Below are positions 8,689 to 17,256 of a stretch of DNA of 50,167 nucleotides, one piece after another. The DNA comes from an uncultured Lachnospiraceae bacterium (GTDB lineage Bacteria > Bacillota > Clostridia > Lachnospirales > Lachnospiraceae). Under the pieces are notes generated by a model that saw only the letters and a list, made by a program, of their open reading frames with translations, was not told where the DNA came from and ran no database searches. The stretch covers positions 1-50,167 of the forward strand of contig CANQWV010000003.1 of assembly GCA_947627645.1 (NCBI GenBank). Direction: 5' to 3'. Within the stretch, counting starts at the first letter, position 1; the number at the start of each line of letters is the position of its first letter. Made by a program: the position numbers and the translations under genes.

Positions 8689-11265
8689 ATGAAGTCTTCG
8701 ATGGGAAAGATAATCAAAAAAATGATAGGGCCGGTCATTCTTCTGGCGCTTGTTCTCGCAGGCTTTCTTTTCATGAAATACTACAAGCCGGCGGAAGATG
8801 AGCCGCAGGTGATCGAGACGAAGACCTACTCAGGCGACGTCAAGACGGCTGTCCTGGAGAACGACGATCTTCTCTTTGAACTGGATCCGGACACCACGCA
8901 GTTCACCGTCACGGATAAGAAGAACGACAAGGTATGGTACTCCAACCCGCCGGACGCAGACAAGGATCCGCTGGCGCTCAAGCTGGACAAATCTCAGCTG
9001 AAGTCCACACTGTTGCTCACCTACAGCACAACGAACGGCGTAGACACCCTTTTCAACAATTTCGACTATAGCATTGACGCGGGCTCCTACGAGATCGAGC
9101 AGGGCGAGGATTATGTGAAGGTCTATTACTCGATCGGCAAGTTCGAGGAGAAATTCGTGATCCCGACATCCCTGTCCCTGGAGCGGATGGATGAGCTGAC
9201 CGAAAAGATGGACAAGAGCAAGGCGAAAAAGGTGCGGGGCTACTATAAGAAATACGACATCGACAATCTCGGCAAGAAGGACAACAAGGAAGAGCTTCTT
9301 GCGCAGTACCCTTCTCTGGCAGATGCGCCTCTGTATGTCCTGAGAGATTCGGCGAGCGATAACGTAAAGCGCATGATCGCCGAGAATTTCGCGGAGGCGG
9401 GTTATACCTACGAGGATTACCTGGCGGACTCGGGCGAGTCAGAGGAGGGCGAAGCCTCCGAGCTGCCCGTGTTCAATGTAAACGTCATCTACCGTCTGGA
9501 CGGCAACAAGCTGACGGTCGAGGTGCCGATGGAGGAAATTGAGTATCGGGAGAACTATCCGATCTACTACCTGACCGTGCTTCCCTACTTCGGAGCGGGC
9601 GGAACGGAGGACGAGGGCTATCTGCTGGTGCCCGAGGGCGGCGGCGCGCTCATCAATTTCAACAACGGAAAGGTGGCGCAGAACAGCTACTACGCGAACC
9701 TGTACGGCTGGGACTACGCGCAGTACAGAGAAGCGGTCGTGCATGAGACGAACACCTATTTCAATGCGTTTGGAATCGCCAACAACGGCTCCTCCTTCCT
9801 GTGTGTGCTGGAGGACGGCGCTCCCTACGCGGGCATCAACGCCGACATCAGCGGAAAGACGAACAGCTACAACTCCGTATCGGCGCAGTACACCATGCTT
9901 CACCGGGAAGTGTACGAGATGGGCGACCGCTATGAGAGCAAGATCTATATGTACGAGGACGCGCTTCCGAAGGAGCCGCTCGTGCTGAGCTATTATTTCC
10001 TGGAGTCGGACAGCTACGCGGATATGGCGAACGCCTACCGCGGCTATCTGCAGAACGAGTATGGAGAGCTTTTCACGGAGAAGGTAGAGGACGGCGAGAC
10101 GCAGATTCCTACGGTGGTCGAGATCGTCGGCGCTGTGGACAAGGTGAAGCAGATCGCGGGCATCCCGGTGTCGAGGCCGCTGGCGCTCACCACCTTTGAC
10201 GAGGCAAAGGATATCATCGGAGATCTCCTGCAGGACGGCATCGGAAATATGAGCGTGAAGCTCTCCGGCTGGTTCAACGGCGGCGTGCAGCAGAAGATCC
10301 TCACGAAGGCGAAGGTGCTCTCGGAGCTGGGCGGAAAGAGCGATCTGAAAGAGCTTACGGCGTACGCGAAAGAGAACGGCGTGGATCTGTATCTGAACGG
10401 CATCACGAATTATGCGTATGACAGCAATATCCTGGACGGCTTCCTCACGTTCACGCAGGCGGCGCGCTTCGCGAGCAAGAAGGTGGCGGAGATCCATCCG
10501 TACAATACGGTGACCTACAACGCGAGGGAAGGGCAGGAGCCGCACTATCTGCTCAAGGCTTCGCTGATCTCGAAAATGGTCGACAATCTTGTAAATGCGG
10601 CGGACAAATATGGGGCGAATGTTTCCTTCGAGGACGTCGGCGTGGATCTGAGCTCGGACTTCAACAAGAAGACGCCGGTTTCGCGGCAGAGCGAGCTGAA
10701 CGCGCAGGTAGAGCAGATGCAGGCAATCCGCGACGGCGGAAAGAAGATCATGATCAATATGGGCAACGACTATGCGGTGGCCTACAGCGATATCGTGACG
10801 AACATGAACCTGCGCGGCTCGGATTATACCATACTGGATACTTACGTTCCCGTCTATCAGATGGCGCTCCACGGCTATGTGGATTATACCGGAGAGCCGC
10901 TGAACCTGACGCAGAACGAAGAAGAGGAGCTGCTTCTGTCGGCCGAGTACGGCGCGGGACTTGCGTTCACGCTGATGGACGAATCCGCGTTTACCCTGCA
11001 GAACACGCTCTATACGGAATATTTCGGGGCGGAGTATGAGACCTGGCACGACCGGATGCTGGAGATCTACGAGCGCTACAACAGCGAGCTCGGCCACACC
11101 TTCACCCAGAGGATGACGGGCCATGAGAAGCTTTCGGAGACGTTCTCCTGCACGGAATATGCGGACGGCACGAAGGTGTATGTGAACTATGGATACGACT
11201 CGGTGAAGACACCGGAGGGCAAGACGCTTGCGGCGAGGGATTATCTGGTACAGAAAGGATCTTGA
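8689..11265 (+). CDS. Large membrane-anchored extracytoplasmic protein, DUF5696-like
   Basis: 858 residues of unknown function. An N-terminal hydrophobic helix (about residues 10-26) anchors a long extracytoplasmic region. The first half is beta-rich. The second half, from about residue 490, has alternating beta strands and helices with glycosidase-like acidic and aromatic residues (for example SFEDVGVDLSSDF), resembling a TIM barrel. The order and sequence character match what I know as DUF5696 proteins found beside sugar ABC transporters. A clear ribosome site (AGGAGA) precedes the ATG at 8689. It could be a glycan-processing or glycan-binding subunit; no catalytic residues can be assigned from sequence alone. 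Confidence 0.65.
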   Translation: MKSSMGKIIKKMIGPVILLALVLAGFLFMKYYKPAEDEPQVIETKTYSGDVKTAVLENDDLLFELDPDTTQFTVTDKKNDKVWYSNPPDADKDPLALKLDKSQLKSTLLLTYSTTNGVDTLFNNFDYSIDAGSYEIEQGEDYVKVYYSIGKFEEKFVIPTSLSLERMDELTEKMDKSKAKKVRGYYKKYDIDNLGKKDNKEELLAQYPSLADAPLYVLRDSASDNVKRMIAENFAEAGYTYEDYLADSGESEEGEASELPVFNVNVIYRLDGNKLTVEVPMEEIEYRENYPIYYLTVLPYFGAGGTEDEGYLLVPEGGGALINFNNGKVAQNSYYANLYGWDYAQYREAVVHETNTYFNAFGIANNGSSFLCVLEDGAPYAGINADISGKTNSYNSVSAQYTMLHREVYEMGDRYESKIYMYEDALPKEPLVLSYYFLESDSYADMANAYRGYLQNEYGELFTEKVEDGETQIPTVVEIVGAVDKVKQIAGIPVSRPLALTTFDEAKDIIGDLLQDGIGNMSVKLSGWFNGGVQQKILTKAKVLSELGGKSDLKELTAYAKENGVDLYLNGITNYAYDSNILDGFLTFTQAARFASKKVAEIHPYNTVTYNAREGQEPHYLLKASLISKMVDNLVNAADKYGANVSFEDVGVDLSSDFNKKTPVSRQSELNAQVEQMQAIRDGGKKIMINMGNDYAVAYSDIVTNMNLRGSDYTILDTYVPVYQMALHGYVDYTGEPLNLTQNEEEELLLSAEYGAGLAFTLMDESAFTLQNTLYTEYFGAEYETWHDRMLEIYERYNSELGHTFTQRMTGHEKLSETFSCTEYADGTKVYVNYGYDSVKTPEGKTLAARDYLVQKGS

Positions 11266-11267
11266 TT

Positions 11268-12173
11268 ATGAAGAAGCGCAAAAAATACACAGGGCTTGAG
11301 AGAAGAAAGGCGATATCGGGATATCTGTTTATCTCGCCGTTTATCATTGGCTTTCTGGCCTTCATGGTGGTGCCGCTGTTCCAGTCGCTTTACATGAGCT
11401 TCTGCAACGTGCAGGTGAGCCCGGAGGGCATCACAAATTCCTACGTCGGCCTGAGCAACTACATTCAGGCGTTCACGGTCGACACCGAGTTCAACCGGCT
11501 GCTGGTGGAGGAGATCTCGAGGATGTGCATCAACTCCGTCGCTATCATGGTGTTCAGCTTTTTTGTGGCGCTGATCCTCAACCAGAAGTTCAAGGGCAGG
11601 GCGCTCGTGAGGGCAATCTTCTTCCTTCCGGTGATCCTCTCGTCGGGCGTGATCCTCGGCGTAGAGACGGACAACGCGCTGCTCGCGAGCGTACAGAGCA
11701 TGGTGGAGGAGACGACCAATGTGTCGAGCGTGAGCGACACCCTGCAGACGATCCTGATCACCTCAGGAATCGGCGCGAGAGCCTTTGAGACCGTGTTCGA
11801 CATCGTGGACGGCATCTACGACGTCGCCATCGCGTCAGGGATCCAGATCATCATCTTCCTGTCCGGCCTGCAGACGATCTCCGATAGTATGTATGAGGCG
11901 GCCTCCATCGAGGGCTGCACGGCATGGGAGAGCTTCTGGAAGATCACGTTCCCGATGGTAAGCCCTTTGTTCCTCGTGAACTGGGTCTACACGATCGTGG
12001 ACTTCTGTATGCGTTCTGATAACGAGCTGATCGAGAAGATCAGCGAGCAGATGATCGCTTATATCAATTATGGCTTTGCCTCGGCGATGTCCTGGGTCTA
12101 TTTCGTGGTGATACTCAGCATCATAGGCATAACCTCGTTACTTATCTCGAAGGGGGTATACTACTATGACTAA
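11268..12173 (+). CDS. Sugar ABC transporter permease, second importer
   Basis: CUT1 permease of 301 residues with a basic N-terminus and six helices. Its EAA loop begins EAASIEGCTAWESFWKITFP. I take the ATG at 11268 as start, just after the DUF5696-like gene's stop and 6 nt behind an AAAGGA ribosome site. Compared with the first permease pair it has an extra polar stretch between the helices (about residues 125-185, rich in Ser/Thr/Val/Glu), unusual for MalF-type proteins this short. The following permease overlaps it by 8 nt. Confidence 0.85.
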   Translation: MKKRKKYTGLERRKAISGYLFISPFIIGFLAFMVVPLFQSLYMSFCNVQVSPEGITNSYVGLSNYIQAFTVDTEFNRLLVEEISRMCINSVAIMVFSFFVALILNQKFKGRALVRAIFFLPVILSSGVILGVETDNALLASVQSMVEETTNVSSVSDTLQTILITSGIGARAFETVFDIVDGIYDVAIASGIQIIIFLSGLQTISDSMYEAASIEGCTAWESFWKITFPMVSPLFLVNWVYTIVDFCMRSDNELIEKISEQMIAYINYGFASAMSWVYFVVILSIIGITSLLISKGVYYYD

Positions 12174-13173
12174 AGCCAGGGCTGCAAAGCGCATGAAAGG
12201 AAGCTTCTGGGAGCGCAACAAGCTGTCGGAAGGATATCTGCTGAAAAAAACGATCTACGATTTCGTCTATAAGATCGCCCGCGCGGCGCTTTTGTTCGGA
12301 ATGTGCTTCCTGATCCTTCAGCCGATCCTGATGAAGATTTCCGTGAGCTTTATGGAGGAGCGCGACCTGTACAACCCGATGGTCATCTCAATCCCGGAGC
12401 ATTTTACGACGGCGAATTATCAGCTGACGGCGCAGTTTATGTCATACGGAAAGTCGCTGGTCAACACGCTGATCGTCTCGCTCACGATCGCCCTGCTGCA
12501 GATCACGGTGAGCACGCTGGTGGGCTACGGTTTTGCGCGCTTTAACTTCCCGCTCAAGAAGTTCTGGTTCGCGTGCGTGATCCTTGTGATCGTGATCCCG
12601 CCGCAGACAATCTCCACGTCACTGCACCTGCATTTCCGCTACTTTGATATTTTCGGGATCTTCAAGGCGCTGACGGGGGAGGCGCTCAACCTGCGCGGCT
12701 CGGTGCTTCCGTACTATCTGATGAGCGCGGGCTGTATGGGCTTAAAGAGCGGCCTGTACATCTATATGATACGGCAGTTCTTCCGGAACATTCCGAAAGA
12801 GCTCGAGGAGGCGGCCTACGTGGACGGCTGCGGCACGCTGAAGACCTTCGTGCGCATCATGCTGCCGGACGCGAAGCCGATCCTGACGTCCTGTTTCCTG
12901 TTCTCTTTCGTATGGCAGTGGACGGACAATTTTTATTCCAAGATGTTTCTCGGCAATATCAGCCTGCTCGCCAAAGAGCTCGCGGTCGTGGCGGACCGTA
13001 TGGACGCCTGGGTGGTCAACACCCTGAAGATCCCGGGCGGCGCGTCGGTGGGCTACACGAACTGTATCGTCTCGACCGGCACGCTGATGGTGATCGTGCC
13101 GCTGCTGATCCTGTATCTCTTCGCGCAGAAGGGCTTCGTCGAGAGCATCAGCAGCTCGGGGATCAAGATGTAG
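12166..13173 (+). CDS. Sugar ABC transporter permease (MalG type), second importer
   Basis: 335 residues, six predicted membrane helices after a basic, about 40-residue cytoplasmic leader. The EAA loop reads EEAAYVDGCGTLKTFVRIML. The start overlaps the preceding gene by 8 nt, showing translational coupling. Its likely binding protein is the gene at 13368, reached across a 194-nt structured spacer. Confidence 0.88.
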   Translation: MTKARAAKRMKGSFWERNKLSEGYLLKKTIYDFVYKIARAALLFGMCFLILQPILMKISVSFMEERDLYNPMVISIPEHFTTANYQLTAQFMSYGKSLVNTLIVSLTIALLQITVSTLVGYGFARFNFPLKKFWFACVILVIVIPPQTISTSLHLHFRYFDIFGIFKALTGEALNLRGSVLPYYLMSAGCMGLKSGLYIYMIRQFFRNIPKELEEAAYVDGCGTLKTFVRIMLPDAKPILTSCFLFSFVWQWTDNFYSKMFLGNISLLAKELAVVADRMDAWVVNTLKIPGGASVGYTNCIVSTGTLMVIVPLLILYLFAQKGFVESISSSGIKM

Positions 13174-13190
13174 TGTTTCGCGAAAGCAAT

Positions 13191-13311
13191 GAGCCGTGCA
13201 GAGACGATGGAACGGGAAATGCCTGCTTGCAGGCAATTTCACGAGACAGCGGCTCTATAGGGCGAACGCCCGCGACCGAGGAAAGCCGCAGGCTTTTCGA
13301 GGCTGCACGGC
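13191..13311 (+). other. Multi-hairpin structured element, possible RNA or interspersed palindromic repeat
   Basis: An outer stem pairs GCCGTGCAG (13193-13201) with CTGCACGGC (13303-13311). Inside are three hairpins: GCCTGC/GCAGGC extended by GAAAT/ATTTC (13216-13240), GGGC/GCCC with a GAAC loop (13260-13271), and GAAAGCC/GGCTTT (13281-13296). A competing stem GAGCCG (13191-13196) with CGGCTC (13250-13255) would exclude the outer stem. It lies between the last permease and the second binding-protein gene. Confidence 0.6.
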
Positions 13312-13321
13312 AATAAGAACG

Positions 13322-13344
13322 ATATATAACACCGTGTTATATAT
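13322..13344 (+). repeat. 23-nt perfect palindrome upstream of binding-protein gene
   Basis: Arms ATATATAACAC (13322-13332) and GTGTTATATAT (13334-13344) are perfect inverted repeats around one C, 24 nt before the start codon and next to a strong AAGGAGG ribosome site. It may be an operator or a 5' mRNA-stabilising hairpin. Confidence 0.6.
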
Positions 13345-13367
13345 ATATTTTAAAAGGAGGATGAAAC

Positions 13368-14813
13368 ATGAAAAGAAAAACTTTAAACAGAGTACTGACA
13401 GCTTCCATGGCTGCGGCGGTGGCGGCCAGCATGATGGGCGGCGCTCTCACTGTATCGGCGGAGGATGAGGAGTATGTAGCTCTCACGGATGAGAACGGCA
13501 ACGTCTACGACCTCGGCGGCATGGAGATCGTGATCCGCGACTGGTGGAGCGCGGGCGACGAGATCGAGAACGTCACGGACGACTACAGCGAGGCTCGTCT
13601 GGACTATGCGAACTGGGTGCAGGAGACCTACAACTTTACCATTAAGCAGATCGCGATCAGCGACTGGGGTTCCACACCAGAGGATTACCTGAACTATGTG
13701 ACCTCGGGCGGCGACGACGAGAACTACGTATGGATCCTGAGATCCGGTCCGGAGTTCGTATCCGCTATGGCCAGTGGGCTGATGTACGATCTGTCCACGC
13801 TGGACTGCCTCGACTTCACGGAGGAGAAGTGGACGAGGAACGGCGTGCATGAGCTCTGCTCGAAGGGCGACGCGATCTACGGCTGCAGCCCGTCGATCCC
13901 GGAGCCGCGCGGAGGTATGTATTTCAATAAGAGGCTGGTCGAGGAGGCCGGCATCAACCCGGATGACATTTACCAGTGGCAGAGAGACGGCGAGTGGACC
14001 TGGGATAAGTTCGAGGAGGTCTGCGAGCAGATTAACGCCGACACGGACAACGACGGCGTGATCGATCGCTGGGCGATGGTTTCGGATGAGTCCGAGATGA
14101 AGAATGAGGCCGTATGGTCCAATGGCGGTGAGTTCATCGGTATGGAGGACGGCAAGTATGTGAACAAGACCGAGTCCGAGGAGACATTGACGGCTCTGAA
14201 CTGGGCGCTTGACATGATGGCGAAGTACAACTATAAGCCGGAAGGCTCTGAGTGGGATTGGTGGAAGACCTCCTTCCCGGCAGGCGACGCGGCGTTCATG
14301 GTTGGCCAGGCTTACCTTGCGGCGAACGAGCTGAAGGATATGGAAGACGACTTCGGTTTCGTCTGCTTCCCGATGGGCCCGAGCGCAGAGTATTACACGA
14401 ACGTTTACACCGACAACATCTATGCGATTCCGGCCTGCTATGACGCAGACAAGGCCTGGAAGATCGCGTTCGCGCTTGACGCTTACACGGATCTGGTACC
14501 GGGCTACGAGGATTACAACGACAGACTGACCGGCTTCTACGACACCTTCCGTGACATGGAGTCCGTGGACGAGACGATCGAGATCCTCTGCAACAACGGC
14601 TTTACTACCTATCATGACATGATCCCGGGCCTGTCCTATGGCGAGCAGTTCCTGTGGAACGTAAATGCGGACAATCCTCCTGCAGCGGCAGCGGAAGCTG
14701 TGAGAAACCTGTGGCAGGGTTATCTGGACTACGCGAACGGCGATTCGGACGTGATGCCGGTAGAGACCGAGGCAGAGACGACAGCTGCAGAGACCGAGGC
14801 GGCTGCTGAGTAA
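13368..14813 (+). CDS. Secreted extracellular solute-binding protein, family 1
   Basis: 481 residues. A Sec signal peptide ends near residue 28 (GGALTVSA then EDEE) and has no lipobox cysteine, so unlike most Gram-positive binding proteins it is not predicted to be a lipoprotein. The body has the family 1 binding-protein pattern, with GGMYFNKRLVEEAGINPDDI and a Trp-rich ligand cleft region. The C-terminus is a low-complexity acidic tail of Glu, Thr and Ala. A near-ideal ribosome site (AAAAGGAGG) precedes the ATG, suggesting high expression, and the structured leader upstream may set its level relative to the permeases. Confidence 0.85.
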   Translation: MKRKTLNRVLTASMAAAVAASMMGGALTVSAEDEEYVALTDENGNVYDLGGMEIVIRDWWSAGDEIENVTDDYSEARLDYANWVQETYNFTIKQIAISDWGSTPEDYLNYVTSGGDDENYVWILRSGPEFVSAMASGLMYDLSTLDCLDFTEEKWTRNGVHELCSKGDAIYGCSPSIPEPRGGMYFNKRLVEEAGINPDDIYQWQRDGEWTWDKFEEVCEQINADTDNDGVIDRWAMVSDESEMKNEAVWSNGGEFIGMEDGKYVNKTESEETLTALNWALDMMAKYNYKPEGSEWDWWKTSFPAGDAAFMVGQAYLAANELKDMEDDFGFVCFPMGPSAEYYTNVYTDNIYAIPACYDADKAWKIAFALDAYTDLVPGYEDYNDRLTGFYDTFRDMESVDETIEILCNNGFTTYHDMIPGLSYGEQFLWNVNADNPPAAAAEAVRNLWQGYLDYANGDSDVMPVETEAETTAAETEAAAE

Positions 14814-14821
14814 TCGGGAAC

Positions 14822-14850
14822 AAGCCGAAAGTTTTCTTGTCGCGGCTTTT
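14822..14850 (+). terminator. Probable intrinsic terminator after binding-protein gene
   Basis: Arms AAGCCG (14822-14827) and CGGCTT (14843-14848) with a 15-nt loop, followed by a short T run. The stem is weak. Confidence 0.5.
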
Positions 14851-14865
14851 AAAGTATGCTATCAT
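14837..14865 (+). promoter_or_regulatory. Candidate promoter for the GH5 gene
   Basis: -35 TTGTCG (14837-14842), 17-bp spacer, -10 TATCAT (14860-14865). The transcript would begin near 14872, at the hairpin described next. Confidence 0.5.
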
Positions 14866-14868
14866 GGA

Positions 14869-14892
14869 AAGAGGGGGAGTGCTCCCCCTCTT
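14869..14892 (+). other. Perfect 11-bp hairpin in the GH5 leader
   Basis: AAGAGGGGGAG pairs exactly with CTCCCCCTCTT across a TG centre. With only three T after it, it could be a second terminator or, if the promoter at 14837 is used, a 5'-end hairpin protecting the GH5 mRNA. Confidence 0.55.
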
Positions 14893-14958
14893 TCTGCAGG
14901 TCAGGGCTTAGCCTGCGCCGGGCAGAAAGAGAAAAGTAACAGGGAGGTACATAGGCAT

Positions 14959-16308
14959 ATGAGAAAGAGTAAGAAGAATTTGCTGATGTTGGCCGCGGCT
15001 GCGGCGCTGGCGGTCGCTGCTGTCCCGGGCTTCAGCCAGGCGAGCGAAGACATGACAGAGATTACGTCAGAAGAGACGGATGCAGCGATAGTCTCCGGGG
15101 AGGAGACGGAGCTGCCGGTTCTCACCGTGGAGGACGTGGAAGTGCTGACAGAAGCCGATGGGGAGGCAGACGTGGCGCTCTATGCGGAAGCTGCGGACGC
15201 GTCGGCTTCAGAGACAGAAGAGGATACAGCGGCAGCCCCCGGGGCGGACGTCCCGACGGCGGCGGAGGTGCTCGCACAGATGAACGTCGGCTGGAATCTT
15301 GGAAATACCTTTGACGCCTGGGGTTCGCCGGACGTGATGGGAAATGAGACCTACTGGGGCAACCCGAAAACCACGAAGGAAATGATCGACGCGGTGCGTA
15401 CGCAGGGCTTCAACACGCTGCGAATCCCGGTCACCTGGGCGCAGAGCGTCGGCGAGGCGCCGGATTACACGATTGACGGCGAATGGCTCGACCGAGTGGC
15501 AGAGGTGGTGGATTACGCCTACGACGAGGGGATGTTCGTCATTATCGACACACACCATGAGCCGGACTTCTGGCTTGTGCCGCAGCCGGAGAATGCGGAG
15601 GAGATCAAGGCGGAGCTTGTCGCGATCTGGGCGCAGCTCTCTGAGCGTTTTGCGGATTACGATTATCATCTGCTGTTCGAGGGCATGAACGAGCCGAGGA
15701 CTAAGGGCAGCGAGAAGGAATGGGCCGGCGGAACGGACGAAGAGCGCGCCGTGGTGAACGAGTTGAATCAGGCCTTTGTGGATACGGTGCGCGCGGCCGG
15801 AGGCAACAACGCGACGAGAAGCCTGATCATCTGTCCTTACGGGAATTCGGTGACTTACAACAGCATTCAGCAGCTCGAAGTACCCGATGACAAATACGTG
15901 ATGGTGTCGGCGCATCTCTATACGCCTTACTATTTTACCTACGAGCCGGAGGGACAGAGCATCAACGGGTGGGACGGCACGCTCAAGAAGGACATTATCT
16001 CGAACGTCGACCTGCTCAAGCGGCATTTCTTAAGCAAAGACATCCCGGTCATCGTCACGGAGTTCGGCGCGGTCAACAAGACCTACAAGGACGCGGACGG
16101 GAACGAGGTGTCGAACACGGAGCAGGTGCTGAAATGGCTTGCCGACTATATGGAGGTCATGAACCGTTTCGGGATCAAATGCATCTGGTGGGACAACGGC
16201 AACTACAGCGGCGACGGTGAGAAGTTCGGGATTTTCGACCGGAAGAACTGCAGCTGGTATTCGCAGGAGATTGCGGACGCGCTGATCCAGTGCGCGCAGC
16301 AGGAGTGA
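14959..16308 (+). CDS. Secreted GH5 family endo-beta-glucanase
   Basis: Cuts internal beta-glycosidic bonds of cellulose-like or mixed-link glucans outside the cell. 449 residues: a signal peptide ending around residue 30 (GFSQA), a roughly 65-residue acidic Ala/Glu/Thr linker, then a GH5 barrel starting at GWNLGNTFDAWG. The catalytic acid/base is Glu245 in NEPR and the nucleophile is Glu368 in VTEFG; the family's HH pair appears in IDTHHEPDFW. The motif set fits subfamily GH5_4, which includes enzymes on cellulose, xyloglucan and mixed-link glucan. No carbohydrate-binding module or sortase signal is seen. It is followed 32 nt later by a U32-like gene. Confidence 0.92.
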   Translation: MRKSKKNLLMLAAAAALAVAAVPGFSQASEDMTEITSEETDAAIVSGEETELPVLTVEDVEVLTEADGEADVALYAEAADASASETEEDTAAAPGADVPTAAEVLAQMNVGWNLGNTFDAWGSPDVMGNETYWGNPKTTKEMIDAVRTQGFNTLRIPVTWAQSVGEAPDYTIDGEWLDRVAEVVDYAYDEGMFVIIDTHHEPDFWLVPQPENAEEIKAELVAIWAQLSERFADYDYHLLFEGMNEPRTKGSEKEWAGGTDEERAVVNELNQAFVDTVRAAGGNNATRSLIICPYGNSVTYNSIQQLEVPDDKYVMVSAHLYTPYYFTYEPEGQSINGWDGTLKKDIISNVDLLKRHFLSKDIPVIVTEFGAVNKTYKDADGNEVSNTEQVLKWLADYMEVMNRFGIKCIWWDNGNYSGDGEKFGIFDRKNCSWYSQEIADALIQCAQQE

Positions 16309-16340
16309 GACGGATTCTGTCATGAGAGGAGGACGCCCGG

Positions 16341-17252
16341 ATGAGGGAAGTTTACTGGCACCTGCCTGGCTTTTGCAGCTTCCGGCTGCTGAACCAGGTG
16401 ATACTCAATCTGATGAAGGACTATCCGGATAAATTCCGCGAGGGATACCGGGTTGGTTCTGTGTACGGGACGTTTCCGGGCGCGATCTGGAACGGCGGGC
16501 GCACGGTGCTGGGCTTTGCAGGAAAGCAGGAAATCGAGTCGGTGCTGAAGCTTTACAACAGCAGGGGTGTGCCGGTGCGCTTTACCTGGACGAATACGCT
16601 CCTGGAGGAGAAGCACGTGTACGACACCTACTGCAATCTCATCATGCGCCTTGCGGACAACGGCCTGAACCAGGTGCTCGTGAACTCTCAGGCGCTTGAG
16701 GATTACATCCGGCGGGAGTACCCGCGCTATCCGATCATCTCCTCCACGACCAAGCGGATCACCGAACTGGACGCGCTGAGGAAGGAGCTGGAGGGCGATT
16801 ATCGGCTGGTCGTGCTCGACTATGACCTGAACCACAATGAGGAGGTTCTCTCGGAGCTTGCTCCCTGCGCGGACCGCATCGAGCTTCTGGTCAATGAGGT
16901 GTGCTATCCGGACTGCCCGAAGCGGGCGGAGCATTACCGGCAGCAGTCGCAGCTGCAGCTGGAGTTTGACACGGAGACCAACTTCCCCTGCCCGAACCGT
17001 TCGCGCAGCCGGAAATTTTCGGAGTGCAGGACGAGGCCTGCCTTTATCTCCAACGAGGAGATCGGTTCCTACATCGACCGGGGATTCGTGAATTTCAAGA
17101 TCGCCGGGCGTGGTATGCCGATCGAATATCTGGTGGAATCGTATGTGTATTTTCTGGTAAAGGACGAGGACAGAGACTATATCAAGGGGAAGATCAACCG
17201 GCTGCTGCAGCAGTTTCGGGAGGCGGCGCTGCGCAAAAAGGGCCTCCGCTAG
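16341..17252 (+). CDS. U32-peptidase-like protein, paralogue 1
   Basis: 303 residues, no signal peptide or membrane helix, so cytoplasmic. It begins well (GAGGAGG 9 nt before the ATG). It is a clear paralogue of 20028-20984: both share an FPxxxWNGGR motif, a TWTN or TYTN motif, an SSTTK or SSTCK strand, VVLDYDLN or VVLDYNLN, and a cysteine cluster (CYPDCPKRAEHYR here). That Cys-x3-Cys-Pro-x-Arg pattern resembles the core of U32 proteins such as UbiU/UbiV and RlhA, which bind an iron-sulphur cluster on a TIM barrel. The rest is too divergent to name a reaction. It sits directly behind a secreted glycosidase and convergent with the AraC gene (4-nt gap). Function unknown. Confidence 0.6.
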   Translation: MREVYWHLPGFCSFRLLNQVILNLMKDYPDKFREGYRVGSVYGTFPGAIWNGGRTVLGFAGKQEIESVLKLYNSRGVPVRFTWTNTLLEEKHVYDTYCNLIMRLADNGLNQVLVNSQALEDYIRREYPRYPIISSTTKRITELDALRKELEGDYRLVVLDYDLNHNEEVLSELAPCADRIELLVNEVCYPDCPKRAEHYRQQSQLQLEFDTETNFPCPNRSRSRKFSECRTRPAFISNEEIGSYIDRGFVNFKIAGRGMPIEYLVESYVYFLVKDEDRDYIKGKINRLLQQFREAALRKKGLR

Positions 17253-17256
17253 TTTT

